A stretch of 5,149 bases of DNA from Candidatus Kaiserbacteria bacterium (lineage in GTDB: Bacteria; Patescibacteria; Paceibacteria; UBA9973; UBA2100): contig NVTG01000114.1 in NCBI GenBank assembly GCA_002401495.1, forward strand, positions 1-5,149. Reading direction: 5' to 3'. How positions within the stretch are numbered: the first letter of the stretch is position 1; each line of letters starts with the position of its first letter. Shown in pieces: positions 1 to 5,149 of this stretch. The position numbers were made by a program, and so were the translations under genes. Under the pieces are notes generated by a model. That model was not told the DNA's origin, ran no database searches, and saw only the letters and a program-made list of their open reading frames with translations.

Positions 1-473
1 TCTGTCAAACCCCCAGTTTTTTGAAGGCTGGGAGAGTTTTAAAAACGAATTTGAGTCCGACAGTGGTCAAATTGTGTTGGGACAGCGAAGGGCGCCTCAA
101 CATTCCTGTGAATCATGCGAATCAAGCTTTGGCGAGGCTTGAGCGCATGGGACTTATTGAAATTGAAAGAGGAAAGTTCAACCAGGCAACTGATTCGTTG
201 CGTACGACGCGTGATGTGCCTTCCGGATCGATCAGGCGGTATCACAAGGGAATTTTAGGACTGGCTCAGAATCGACTGGACCAGGTAGATGTGAAGGAAC
301 GAGAGTACTCATCTATCACGATGTCGATAAACACAAAAAACTTGGCAAAGGCAAAAGAGCTGACTCAAGAATACAAAGAAGCAATGCTAGAGTTGCTCGA
401 GCAAGGTTCTTTAGATGAAGTCTATCAACTATCAATACAGCTTTTTCCATTGAGTATAAAGGGGGCCGAATGA
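1..473 (+). CDS. TIGR02147 / DUF4423-type protein, C-terminal part (5' end outside window)
   Basis: The frame is open to the left edge and ends in TGA at 471-473, so this is the C-terminal ~156 codons of a longer protein. Family members are usually about 250-300 aa, with an N-terminal helix-turn-helix and a C-terminal winged-helix/DUF4423 region. Recognisable elements are a helix of the RLNIPV..A.QAL type (about 96-145), 'RMGLIEIERGKF' (about 145-180), 'TTRDVPS' followed by 'RRYHKGIL' (231-255), 'EREYSSITMSI' (about 295-330), and the closing 'VYQLSIQLFPL' (420-452). This order is typical of TIGR02147 proteins, which are presumed transcription regulators. The TTG at 21 is not a credible start, because the frame continues upstream and no ribosome site precedes it. 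Before about base 95 this frame no longer resembles the family, whereas the frame starting at base 2 reads more like protein, so a frameshift is possible. Its stop overlaps the next start by four bases, so it is translationally coupled to the lipoprotein gene. Family assignment is by recalled pattern and fairly confident; function is inferred. Confidence 0.72.
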   Translation, partial: CQTPSFLKAGRVLKTNLSPTVVKLCWDSEGRLNIPVNHANQALARLERMGLIEIERGKFNQATDSLRTTRDVPSGSIRRYHKGILGLAQNRLDQVDVKEREYSSITMSINTKNLAKAKELTQEYKEAMLELLEQGSLDEVYQLSIQLFPLSIKGAE

Positions 474-1024
474 GGCTTTTGGTCGTTTTGTTGTTACTTG
501 TAGGTTGTTCATCCTCGATGAAACGCATGAGAGGTGACGAAGCCTCACTGGTTTCAGAAGAAAAAGTAGAGAACCTTCGTATTACAGGCGAGAGGGACAA
601 GTTACTTTCTTTGGACAACTATCATGTCGTGAACCTTTACTTGAGAAATTTAAATACCCGGTGGCTAAGAGTGAAAGGTGTTGAGATTGTCGATGTAAAG
701 GGGAGTCCTGGATTTCAAGTTATATTGGCCGAAGATCTTGTGACATGGGCCAAGTCGATGGCGTTGGACATTGAATTGAAAGAAGAGAAGAGTAAAAAAG
801 ACAAAAAAATTGACTATTCACTCCACCGTGCAAAATTGACCAAGCTCAATCCTAAAACACATGTTTATGAGCCGTTTAGTATTCCCTCCAACTTGCAAAC
901 TCAAAGGTGGATTTTGTTTCAAATTCCCAAAGGTGAAGTCTTGGATTCATTTGATATGAAAATTAACTTTATAGATGCGCGTTCCCAAACTTACCGAGTC
1001 GATGTTGCCAGGGGACAGCAATGA
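470..1024 (+). CDS. Small predicted outer-membrane lipoprotein, unknown function
   Basis: This 184-residue protein begins MRLLVVLLLLVGCSSS, a type II signal peptide with lipobox L10-V11-G12-C13. Cleavage before Cys13 and lipidation there are expected. Serine at +2 (no Asp) favours outer-membrane sorting by the standard Lol rule. The mature part is charged and rich in predicted beta strands (for example around residues 58-95), with a very lysine-rich stretch near 106-115 (EEKSKKDKKID). I see no catalytic motif and recognise no family. The ATG at 470 is preceded by AAAGGGGG (458-465), a good ribosome site four bases away, and overlaps the previous stop as ATGA. Its own stop overlaps the next start in the same way, so all three genes are probably one transcript. 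An envelope structural or assembly role fits, but is inference from location only. Confidence 0.85.
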   Translation: MRLLVVLLLLVGCSSSMKRMRGDEASLVSEEKVENLRITGERDKLLSLDNYHVVNLYLRNLNTRWLRVKGVEIVDVKGSPGFQVILAEDLVTWAKSMALDIELKEEKSKKDKKIDYSLHRAKLTKLNPKTHVYEPFSIPSNLQTQRWILFQIPKGEVLDSFDMKINFIDARSQTYRVDVARGQQ

Positions 1025-1644
1025 AGTTTACCCTAGCGTATTATATATTAGTTCTTCTGCTTTTGGCGAACGAGGCATTCGCCGGGGGAAACGAGGTGGG
1101 TAATGGCGGCGATGCCATCGTCTGTTCCCAAAAGGTAGAGCTCTTTGATTTCTTCGAGGCAAAGATGCTGAAAAGGCAGATTATTCAGCTGCCGAAAGGG
1201 AAAGACCCTTTCGAGGTCGCAAAAAAGACAATTCAAAGGTTGAAAAAACTCAACCCTCAATTGGAGCGGCAGTACCTTCAAGTTTTAAAGAGTTTTAAAA
1301 CGAGGATCAAATTCATAGATAAGGTCGGGTTTCGCGACGTGAAGGACAGTTTCGAGGTAGCCATTCCCGAAGGATGCAAGTTGGAGCAAGCGGCCATTCA
1401 GCAGCTGGATTCTGGTAAGCGCTTGGTACGAATTTCGAAGAAGATCTGGGACAAGCTTTCTCCTGCCCACCGAGCAGGATTGATTCTACATGAAATTATC
1501 TATGAACACTTTATTTTCTTGGGTGAGAAGAACTCGATCAAAGCGAGGAAGTTCAATAGCCTACTTTCGTCCAAGGAGATTCTCTCTTTTGGTAAGAAGG
1601 AATATTTAAAATACGTTCGGAAATTGAGAGTGCCAATTTATTAA
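1021..1644 (+). CDS. Secreted/periplasmic protein with GNGGD and HEIIYEH motifs, unknown function
   Basis: This 207-residue protein has a Sec signal peptide: Lys2, a hydrophobic core at about 4-16, and a likely cleavage after A19-F20-A21. The mature N-terminus starts GGNEVGNGGDAIVC, a pattern I recall at the start of many secreted Bdellovibrio-type proteins. The only cysteines in the mature chain are C35 and C119, which could form a disulfide. Near the C-terminus W143 is followed by 'AGLILHEIIYEH' (H157, E158, E162, H163) and then 'NSIKARKFNSLLSS' (171-184), a segment I recall in the same protein group. HEIIYEH is neither canonical HExxH nor HxxEH, so peptidase activity cannot be claimed, although metal binding by the His/Glu cluster is possible. 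The ATG at 1021 overlaps the lipoprotein stop (ATGA) and is preceded by AGGGGA at 1010-1015. It probably acts in the periplasm or outside the cell alongside the lipoprotein. Confidence 0.83.
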   Translation: MKFTLAYYILVLLLLANEAFAGGNEVGNGGDAIVCSQKVELFDFFEAKMLKRQIIQLPKGKDPFEVAKKTIQRLKKLNPQLERQYLQVLKSFKTRIKFIDKVGFRDVKDSFEVAIPEGCKLEQAAIQQLDSGKRLVRISKKIWDKLSPAHRAGLILHEIIYEHFIFLGEKNSIKARKFNSLLSSKEILSFGKKEYLKYVRKLRVPIY

Positions 1645-1653
1645 CAACATTGG

Positions 1654-1890
1654 TTAGAAATATCGCGCAAATCGAATCGAAAGAGCAGTCTCCCTTTCAC
1701 CTTGGTCGTCGCCTAGCTGGTAGTGTCGCGCTGAAAGCTCGACTTCCCAGAACGTATTGAGTACCCAGCCGAGTTGAATGCTGATAGGGAAAGGTGGCAA
1801 AATAAAAAAAGTGACGCCCCTTTTGAAATATTGTCCAAGCCAATTGAAATTAATTTGGGTTTTGTAGATCTGAGAGTTAATAATGTCCGG
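1654..1890 (-). pseudogene. C-terminal remnant of an outer-membrane beta-barrel-like protein
   Basis: Read on the minus strand, this segment gives about 78 codons ending in a TAA whose complement is at 1654-1656. The translation looks like real protein: 'SPDIINSQIYKTQINFNWLG', then 'QYFKRGVTFFILPPFPISI', 'QLGWVLNTFWEVELSARHYQ', a turn 'LGDDQGERE', and a last strand 'TALSIRFARYF'. Alternating hydrophobic and polar residues, many aromatics and a C-terminal Phe are the hallmark of the final strands of outer-membrane barrels recognised by BamA. The frame stays open upstream only to a stop at 1963-1965, contains no ATG, and loses protein-like character after about 1890. I could not find a continuation in any minus frame to 2337. 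It is therefore best read as the 3' stub of a gene truncated by rearrangement. The barrel family is not identified. It is convergent with the secreted-protein gene, ten bases away. Confidence 0.55.
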
Positions 1891-2254
1891 GGATGCGATG
1901 TGCGAACAGGTGATAAAAAAACTGAGGATGCTACTTGAAAGACGTGGACTAGCGGTAACCTGTTATAGAGGACCAGCTCAATGTGAATCCGTAAAGTCTA
2001 CTCTCACTCTTCGCAACACTCAAACATGGGCAGGGCAGGCTGGGGAATGCGACTTGCTGAAAATTTTTAGTTTTCTAGGCCGCAGTGAAATGCCTGTAGA
2101 ATGAGCAATAAAGATGATTTTTTTGAATGCCAAAATCGTCACAGATAGATTTTATCGAAAATGCGGTGCGTAACCTCTAATTTCTTAAAAATACTTAAAT
2201 TCGAATCCAGTCGGCATTGACGTAAGCCCAGCAAGTTTCGCAGAATAGAAGCAG

Positions 2255-2276
2255 TGGCCCTCGCGAACGAGGGCCA
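2255..2276. repeat. Perfect 9-bp inverted repeat with CGAA loop
   Basis: TGGCCCTCG (2255-2263) and CGAGGGCCA (2268-2276) are exact reverse complements separated by CGAA, giving a very stable GC-rich hairpin in otherwise AT-leaning DNA. The plus strand continues with AAAAA rather than a T-run, and the minus strand continues CTGCTTCTATTCTG, which is only moderately T-rich. It is therefore not a textbook intrinsic terminator in either direction. It could be a weak terminator for leftward transcription (toward the barrel remnant), an RNA-stabilising stem, or a protein-binding palindrome. It sits about 125 bases upstream of the next gene. Confidence 0.6.
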
Positions 2277-2387
2277 AAAATGATGCTGAAGAGACAAACA
2301 TCAATCCAGCCTTAATATTGTGGTGATTTAAGATTGGTTGTTGTTTGAAAGAAAATCAAAGGTTTTTTTGTTCTCTTCAAATTTTAT

Positions 2388-2393
2388 GGAGGA
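2388..2393 (+). promoter_or_regulatory. Ribosome binding site deciding the start at 2401
   Basis: GGAGGA lies seven bases before the ATG at 2401. The alternative in-frame starts, TTG at 2338 and ATG at 2386, have no comparable site, so 2401 is chosen. Confidence 0.75.
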
Positions 2394-2400
2394 TGAAAGG

Positions 2401-3600
2401 ATGCAAACAGACGAGCCAATCAAAAATGAAAAAGAACGCGACGAATCTAATGTTGCCCAACCACCGAGTTCGTTCGCGATAACAGACAATCGTTTAGTGG
2501 ACCGAATCGGCACGGATGTATTCTTCGATCTTCTAAATATTGCCGGTTCTGATGAGTTAGTCGCTAGTTTTCAAAGTTTGAAAAAACGCGATGAACGAAA
2601 TATATTGAATCACCTAATCAACTGTGAAAATGTTTACGGTTTTCAACAGTTCATCAACAGCTTAAAGGCAGTTGCCGAAATGGCCGATGACGAAGGCGCT
2701 GAGAAATTAGTTAGCATGGAGGCTGCTGAACCCAATGACATCTCTGCTAAAGTTGCTGTCGATGCTTTTAAAAACAACAAAGCCCTTTTTGACACCGCCT
2801 TAAAACGAAAGATATCGGAAAGTCCGCTTCCCTGGAGAACATATGCGATCTATTCCAAATCGACTTCGGTTAAACCACCCAAGAAATTTGATTTGGGAAG
2901 ATTTAATGAGTTTAAAGTTTCCATGGGCCAAATGTATCACGCACGTGGCTGGAGCCCATACTGTTCTCCCTGGCAAATAAACAACGACTCAGTTATCGGT
3001 GTCATCGTCGAACACGGCTCTTCTAAATCAGGTTTTTCGGCATTGCAACAAGATGAGATTCCAATAACGTCCCTCCTAAGGCTTAGGAAAATCGACATTG
3101 CGCTTGTGGAAAAGCGTACCGGCATGCTGTGGATCAGTACAATCGCGCGAAGTCATAAATTCGTAAAGGCGATGGTCGCAGCAACTGGATATCTAATCTT
3201 TGGGGATGAACGAGCCTTCGGCAATAAAGTTCAGCCTAGCCTAAGTGAGATTATTCATCCCGAATTAAACGAGACTCTCCGAGAATCCTGCACAGGCGAT
3301 ATAGAAAATATCGAATTACGAATCCTTGGATACAATTTTGGACGAGACGGTCGTTCATACGCACGGGTCCCTGGGCCGGTAAGAAATGGGTGTTTGACCA
3401 ATGATTCGGATTGGTACGACGACTTGCCAAGAAACTTCAAGACGAAGGAACTTTCTCTCGCAATCAACTCCGATGATGGTCAGACCAAAGAGGAGGTTTT
3501 CATCTCTCGGAATCACATCAAGTTATCCTGTTCAAGCTCTTTACCTGAAATTATTTCCACACTTCAGGCTTTAAACTTGGTTGCGACGTATGACCACTAA
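2401..3600 (+). CDS. Uncharacterised 399-aa protein of the accessory block
   Basis: No known family could be named with confidence. The first ~30 residues are acidic, polar and probably disordered. Residues 30-135 look all-helical (for example 'VFFDLLNIAGSDELVASFQS' at 40-59 and 'FQQFINSLKAVAEM' at 81-94). From about 165 to 399 the chain is mixed alpha/beta, including a strand pair 'IDIALVEKRTGMLWIS' (231-246) followed by a helix and 'GYLIFGDERAF' (263-273). I have a loose memory of a similar 'strand - TGxL.I - helix - LFGDE.F' arrangement in uncharacterised bacterial proteins, but cannot name the family. No signal peptide, membrane segment, nucleotide-binding loop or nuclease motif is visible, so it is probably cytoplasmic. 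Its 3' end overlaps the next gene by 11 bases (3590-3600), implying co-translation. Orientation and position suggest a link to the multi-ubiquitin gene downstream, but that is inference. Confidence 0.8.
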   Translation: MQTDEPIKNEKERDESNVAQPPSSFAITDNRLVDRIGTDVFFDLLNIAGSDELVASFQSLKKRDERNILNHLINCENVYGFQQFINSLKAVAEMADDEGAEKLVSMEAAEPNDISAKVAVDAFKNNKALFDTALKRKISESPLPWRTYAIYSKSTSVKPPKKFDLGRFNEFKVSMGQMYHARGWSPYCSPWQINNDSVIGVIVEHGSSKSGFSALQQDEIPITSLLRLRKIDIALVEKRTGMLWISTIARSHKFVKAMVAATGYLIFGDERAFGNKVQPSLSEIIHPELNETLRESCTGDIENIELRILGYNFGRDGRSYARVPGPVRNGCLTNDSDWYDDLPRNFKTKELSLAINSDDGQTKEEVFISRNHIKLSCSSSLPEIISTLQALNLVATYDH

Positions 3601-4612
3601 GGAGCATTCCTTTGTTGATTTTGACTTGGTAAAAACATCAAGAACCTGGGAAAAAGAGCTGGGCCAGCCACTATTTGACGACCTCGGTAAAAGAAAAATT
3701 TTAATCGACTTCAGACTGAGGAGAAACGAGGGGTTTACCTTTTTTGATGACCTGGGTGAGGGCATCATTGAATATGAATTGACGTTTATTAACAATTCAC
3801 CCCACCTACTTCCCGTTGACTTCTCTTCTCCAGCAAAGCCGATTCAAAAAAATGGCCCCATCGTTCTTCAAACAATCAGCCTTCGGTCTTACATAGCCGA
3901 GCTTCAGTCCAACAACGCATTCAGTCCAATGAAACTCAATTTTGAACTTCCACAGGATGTTTTTTACATCGGCTCGAAAAGGTTTGGTCCTACATGGGTT
4001 CACTGGCTAGGCACTTTATGCGATAGACAAAAACGATTTTCCGAATTCGACAATTTTTTTCGAACCAAGGCAAACTCTAGCTCACGATTCGTACTTTCGA
4101 CGACAGGTAAAAGCTCTCTGCTAACAATAAGTCCATTCGACCCAAACTACGTTTCTCTTTCAGAATTTCCGTGGTCACAAAACTTTTTCAAGCTCTCAAA
4201 AGGCGCATATATAAAAAGTAGCTTCGGACTCGACATCGATGACGTGATAGAAAATTCGAATCCCAACTCGTTAATCGTTTCTTACCAGGAGGGTGCAATT
4301 TACTTCTGCGGAAAAAAAGTCATTCGCAGACGCACCAACACCTTTGATTTTGTAAGATGTCTTGCGGAAAATGCAGGAAAAGAGTTTGAAATTGACCATT
4401 TCGTCACCGATGTAATGAAACTCAACCAAAATGGCAGCTCCCCCTTTGTGGGTAAGCAAAAAGACATCTTTAGAAACAAAATCAAAGAGGTGTTTGGAAA
4501 AGACTCTCATCCTATCGAGCTTCTCGAAAAAGTTATTCCAAATCGAGTTCCAGGCAAATATGGCACTATTCAACTGGTTGTCGATGACATCGAGATCATT
4601 CTTTTTCAATAA
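3590..4612 (+). CDS. Uncharacterised 340-aa protein with winged-helix-like C-terminus
   Basis: Family not recognised. Residues 35-70 are strand-rich (KILIDFRLRR, IIEYELTFIN). The centre contains 'RFGPTWVHWLGTLCDRQKRF' (131-150) and has no obvious catalytic pattern. Residues ~228-340 resemble the OmpR/PhoB C-terminal winged helix in order: a strand-G-strand lead ('GAIYFCGKKV'), a helix with 'FDFVRCLAENAGKEF' (252-266, compare 'LL..LAENPGR.V' in that family), a second helix at about 267-277, a helix 'KDIFRNKIKEVFG' (291-303) where OmpR proteins have 'ISRLRKKL', then 'LEKVIPNRVPGKYGTIQLV' (312-330) where they have 'I.TVRG.GY.L'. This suggests DNA or protein binding, but it is pattern matching by eye. 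No receiver domain precedes it. I prefer ATG 3590 to the TTG at 3581. Neither has a clear ribosome site, which fits coupling to the upstream gene through the 11-base overlap. Confidence 0.8.
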   Translation: MTTKEHSFVDFDLVKTSRTWEKELGQPLFDDLGKRKILIDFRLRRNEGFTFFDDLGEGIIEYELTFINNSPHLLPVDFSSPAKPIQKNGPIVLQTISLRSYIAELQSNNAFSPMKLNFELPQDVFYIGSKRFGPTWVHWLGTLCDRQKRFSEFDNFFRTKANSSSRFVLSTTGKSSLLTISPFDPNYVSLSEFPWSQNFFKLSKGAYIKSSFGLDIDDVIENSNPNSLIVSYQEGAIYFCGKKVIRRRTNTFDFVRCLAENAGKEFEIDHFVTDVMKLNQNGSSPFVGKQKDIFRNKIKEVFGKDSHPIELLEKVIPNRVPGKYGTIQLVVDDIEIILFQ

Positions 4613-4791
4613 GTCCGATGATATTCCCAGAATAGTGGGATGAAAAATTCCCAATAAAAACAGTCTGTTAAGTCCACATATTATATTTTCCTCAAAAATC
4701 CACGAAAAGCTGGGATGACCATTACGCACTATCGTCCGGGTAATTGATCGATTCTAAGTTCACTGATTCAACGCTTACAAAGGAGCAAAGA
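4613..4791. promoter_or_regulatory. AT-rich intergenic region with short repeats, probable control region of the Ubl gene
   Basis: The 179 bases between the two blocks contain TCCCA-GAATAG-TGGGA (4625-4640), a 5-bp inverted repeat, and a second TTCCCA at 4648-4653. TGGGATGA occurs twice, at 4636-4643 and 4711-4718, 75 bases apart. A near-palindrome AATTGATCGATT lies at 4742-4753. An AT-rich stretch (4678-4690, including TATATT at 4682-4687) could host a -10 element, but no matching -35 hexamer is evident. The gap contrasts with the overlapping genes upstream, so the Ubl gene probably has its own promoter here. Whether the repeats are operators is unproven. Confidence 0.4.
4779..4785 (+). promoter_or_regulatory. 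Ribosome binding site of the multi-ubiquitin gene
   Basis: AAAGGAG ends six bases before the ATG at 4792. It is a near-consensus site and fixes the start of the truncated gene. Confidence 0.8.
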
Positions 4792-5149
4792 ATGAAATCA
4801 GAGGAACTAAAAAAGAATGCGAACGATCAACCCCAAACAAAGGAAGAAAAAGTGAAACGAGTCGTCGAGTCTGGAGCAATTTACATTACCGAAGTGGATC
4901 AAAACGAGGTTAGAGTTGAAAGTGCCCTCTTCTCCCCCCCTGATCTTATCGCCGCTGCTGGACTAGATCCAACAGCGCATGTTCTTATTCAAATTTTCAA
5001 AGACGGTACAGAAAAGAAACTCAATGACACTGACTCGATCAATTTATGTCAGTACGGAATCGAGAAGTTTCGAACGGAAAAAATTCTTGTTCCGATCTGC
5101 ATTGACGACAAGGAATACCAGGTCAAGCCAGGGAAGATAAGTGTCAAGG
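4792..5149 (+). CDS. Multi-ubiquitin (Ubl-repeat) protein, N-terminal 119 residues (3' end outside window)
   Basis: After a charged, probably flexible leader (residues 1-27), residues ~29-95 match the prokaryotic multi-ubiquitin domain (Multi_ubiq, PF14452) as I know it. The elements in order are a first strand 'AIYITEVDQNEVRVES' (29-44), helix 'PPDLIAAAGLDPTAHVL' (49-65) equivalent to the family's 'eLL.laG..p..h.L', strand 'IQIFKDGTEKKL' (66-77), then 'DTDSINLCQYGIEKFRT' (79-95) equivalent to 'dd.vdL...G.erF'. A second repeat begins at about 100 with 'PICIDDKEYQVKPGKISV', equivalent to 'i.Indk.y.v....it', and runs off the window. The full protein should therefore hold at least two beta-grasp units. 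Such proteins are thought to be Ub-like modifiers handled by an E1-like ThiF enzyme, an E2-like protein and a JAB-family peptidase encoded alongside, and I expect those genes downstream. A C7 run at 4934-4940 lies inside the helix-leading segment, with the frame intact. Family call is fairly confident by pattern; conjugation and any defence role are inferred. Confidence 0.77.
   Translation, partial: MKSEELKKNANDQPQTKEEKVKRVVESGAIYITEVDQNEVRVESALFSPPDLIAAAGLDPTAHVLIQIFKDGTEKKLNDTDSINLCQYGIEKFRTEKILVPICIDDKEYQVKPGKISVK

Larger units (their letters stand above)
1645..2400. other. Intergenic stretch with no intact gene; probable decayed junction
   Basis: About 750 bases separate the left operon from the right block. 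The stretch holds a minus-strand coding remnant (1654-1890), a perfect inverted repeat (2255-2276) and, at its right end, the ribosome site of the next gene. Between 1891 and 2254 I see no convincing gene, tRNA or repeat. A 73-codon plus-strand frame at 1883-2104 lacks a ribosome site and resembles nothing I know. No clear sigma-70 promoter pair could be picked out ahead of 2401, although 2300-2385 is AT-rich and is the obvious place for one. Loss of coding structure here, between a packed operon and an unrelated gene set, suggests an old insertion or deletion boundary. Confidence 0.6.

Noticed and set aside
1633..1653. CCAAT...ATTGG inverted repeat at the end of the secreted-protein gene as a terminator
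   Set aside because: The stem is only five AT-containing pairs with an 11-base loop and no T-run follows, which is too weak to call.
1883..2104. A 73-codon plus-strand frame starting at ATG 1883 in the intergenic stretch
   Set aside because: It has no ribosome site, no recognisable motif, cysteine-rich odd composition, and its start overlaps the minus-strand remnant. It is most likely a chance open frame.
2200..2208. TTCGAATCC resembling a tRNA T-loop or a tRNA-derived attachment core
   Set aside because: The flanks (TTAAA before, CCAGT within the following bases) do not pair as a T-stem, no tRNA body is found, and the similar AATTCGAATCCC near 4254 is ordinary coding sequence. No support for a tRNA or att site.
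2338..2400. Upstream TTG (2338) or ATG (2386) as start of the 399-aa gene
   Set aside because: Neither has a ribosome site, and ATG 2401 has GGAGGA at ideal spacing. The extra residues would be translated from the leader.
2401..3600. JAB peptidase, E1/ThiF or E2 identity for the 399-aa gene, given the Ubl neighbour
   Set aside because: No JAB metal motif (EhHxH...SxxD), no ThiF GxGxxG loop and no E2 active-site Cys context could be seen.
4271..4729. A 152-codon minus-strand frame opposite the end of the 340-aa gene and the following gap
   Set aside because: It lies mostly antisense to a convincing gene, lacks a good ribosome site and family resemblance, and is best explained as a shadow frame.

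Overview
The window looks like a chromosomal segment from a member of the Bdellovibrionota or a related Gram-negative predator-type lineage. Three things on the left point that way: the C-terminal part of a TIGR02147 (DUF4423-type) protein, a short OM-type lipoprotein, and a secreted protein with the 'GNxGNGGD..xC ... HExIY' pattern. I know these families chiefly from Bdellovibrio-like genomes. The assignment rests on recalled family patterns, not on a search.

Left block (1-1644, + strand): three tightly packed genes, each pair joined by a 4-base ATGA stop/start overlap, so they are very probably one operon. The first is truncated by the window edge and may also carry a frameshift near its left end. 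The second is a lipoprotein and the third has a cleavable Sec signal peptide, so the operon couples a probable DNA-binding protein to two envelope proteins of unknown function.

Middle (1645-2400): about 750 bases with no intact gene. The minus strand of 1654-1890 carries a start-less coding remnant whose translation looks like the last strands of an outer-membrane beta-barrel, ending in aromatic F. A perfect 9-bp inverted repeat with a CGAA loop lies at 2255-2276. I read this stretch as a decayed junction between the conserved operon on the left and an accessory module on the right.

Right block (2401-5149, + strand): two overlapping genes (399 and 340 aa) of unrecognised family, the second ending in a region that resembles an OmpR-type winged helix. 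After a 179-base AT-rich intergenic region with short inverted and direct repeats comes a gene cut by the window's right edge. It encodes a protein of the prokaryotic multi-ubiquitin type (Multi_ubiq, PF14452): one ubiquitin-like repeat is essentially complete and a second begins before the edge. Such genes usually sit beside E1-like, E2-like and JAB-peptidase genes, which would be expected just beyond the window. The most interesting reading is that 2401-5149 is the left part of a bacterial ubiquitin-like conjugation locus, possibly defence-related, with two previously undescribed companion proteins. The link between the companions and the Ubl gene is inferred only from position and shared orientation.
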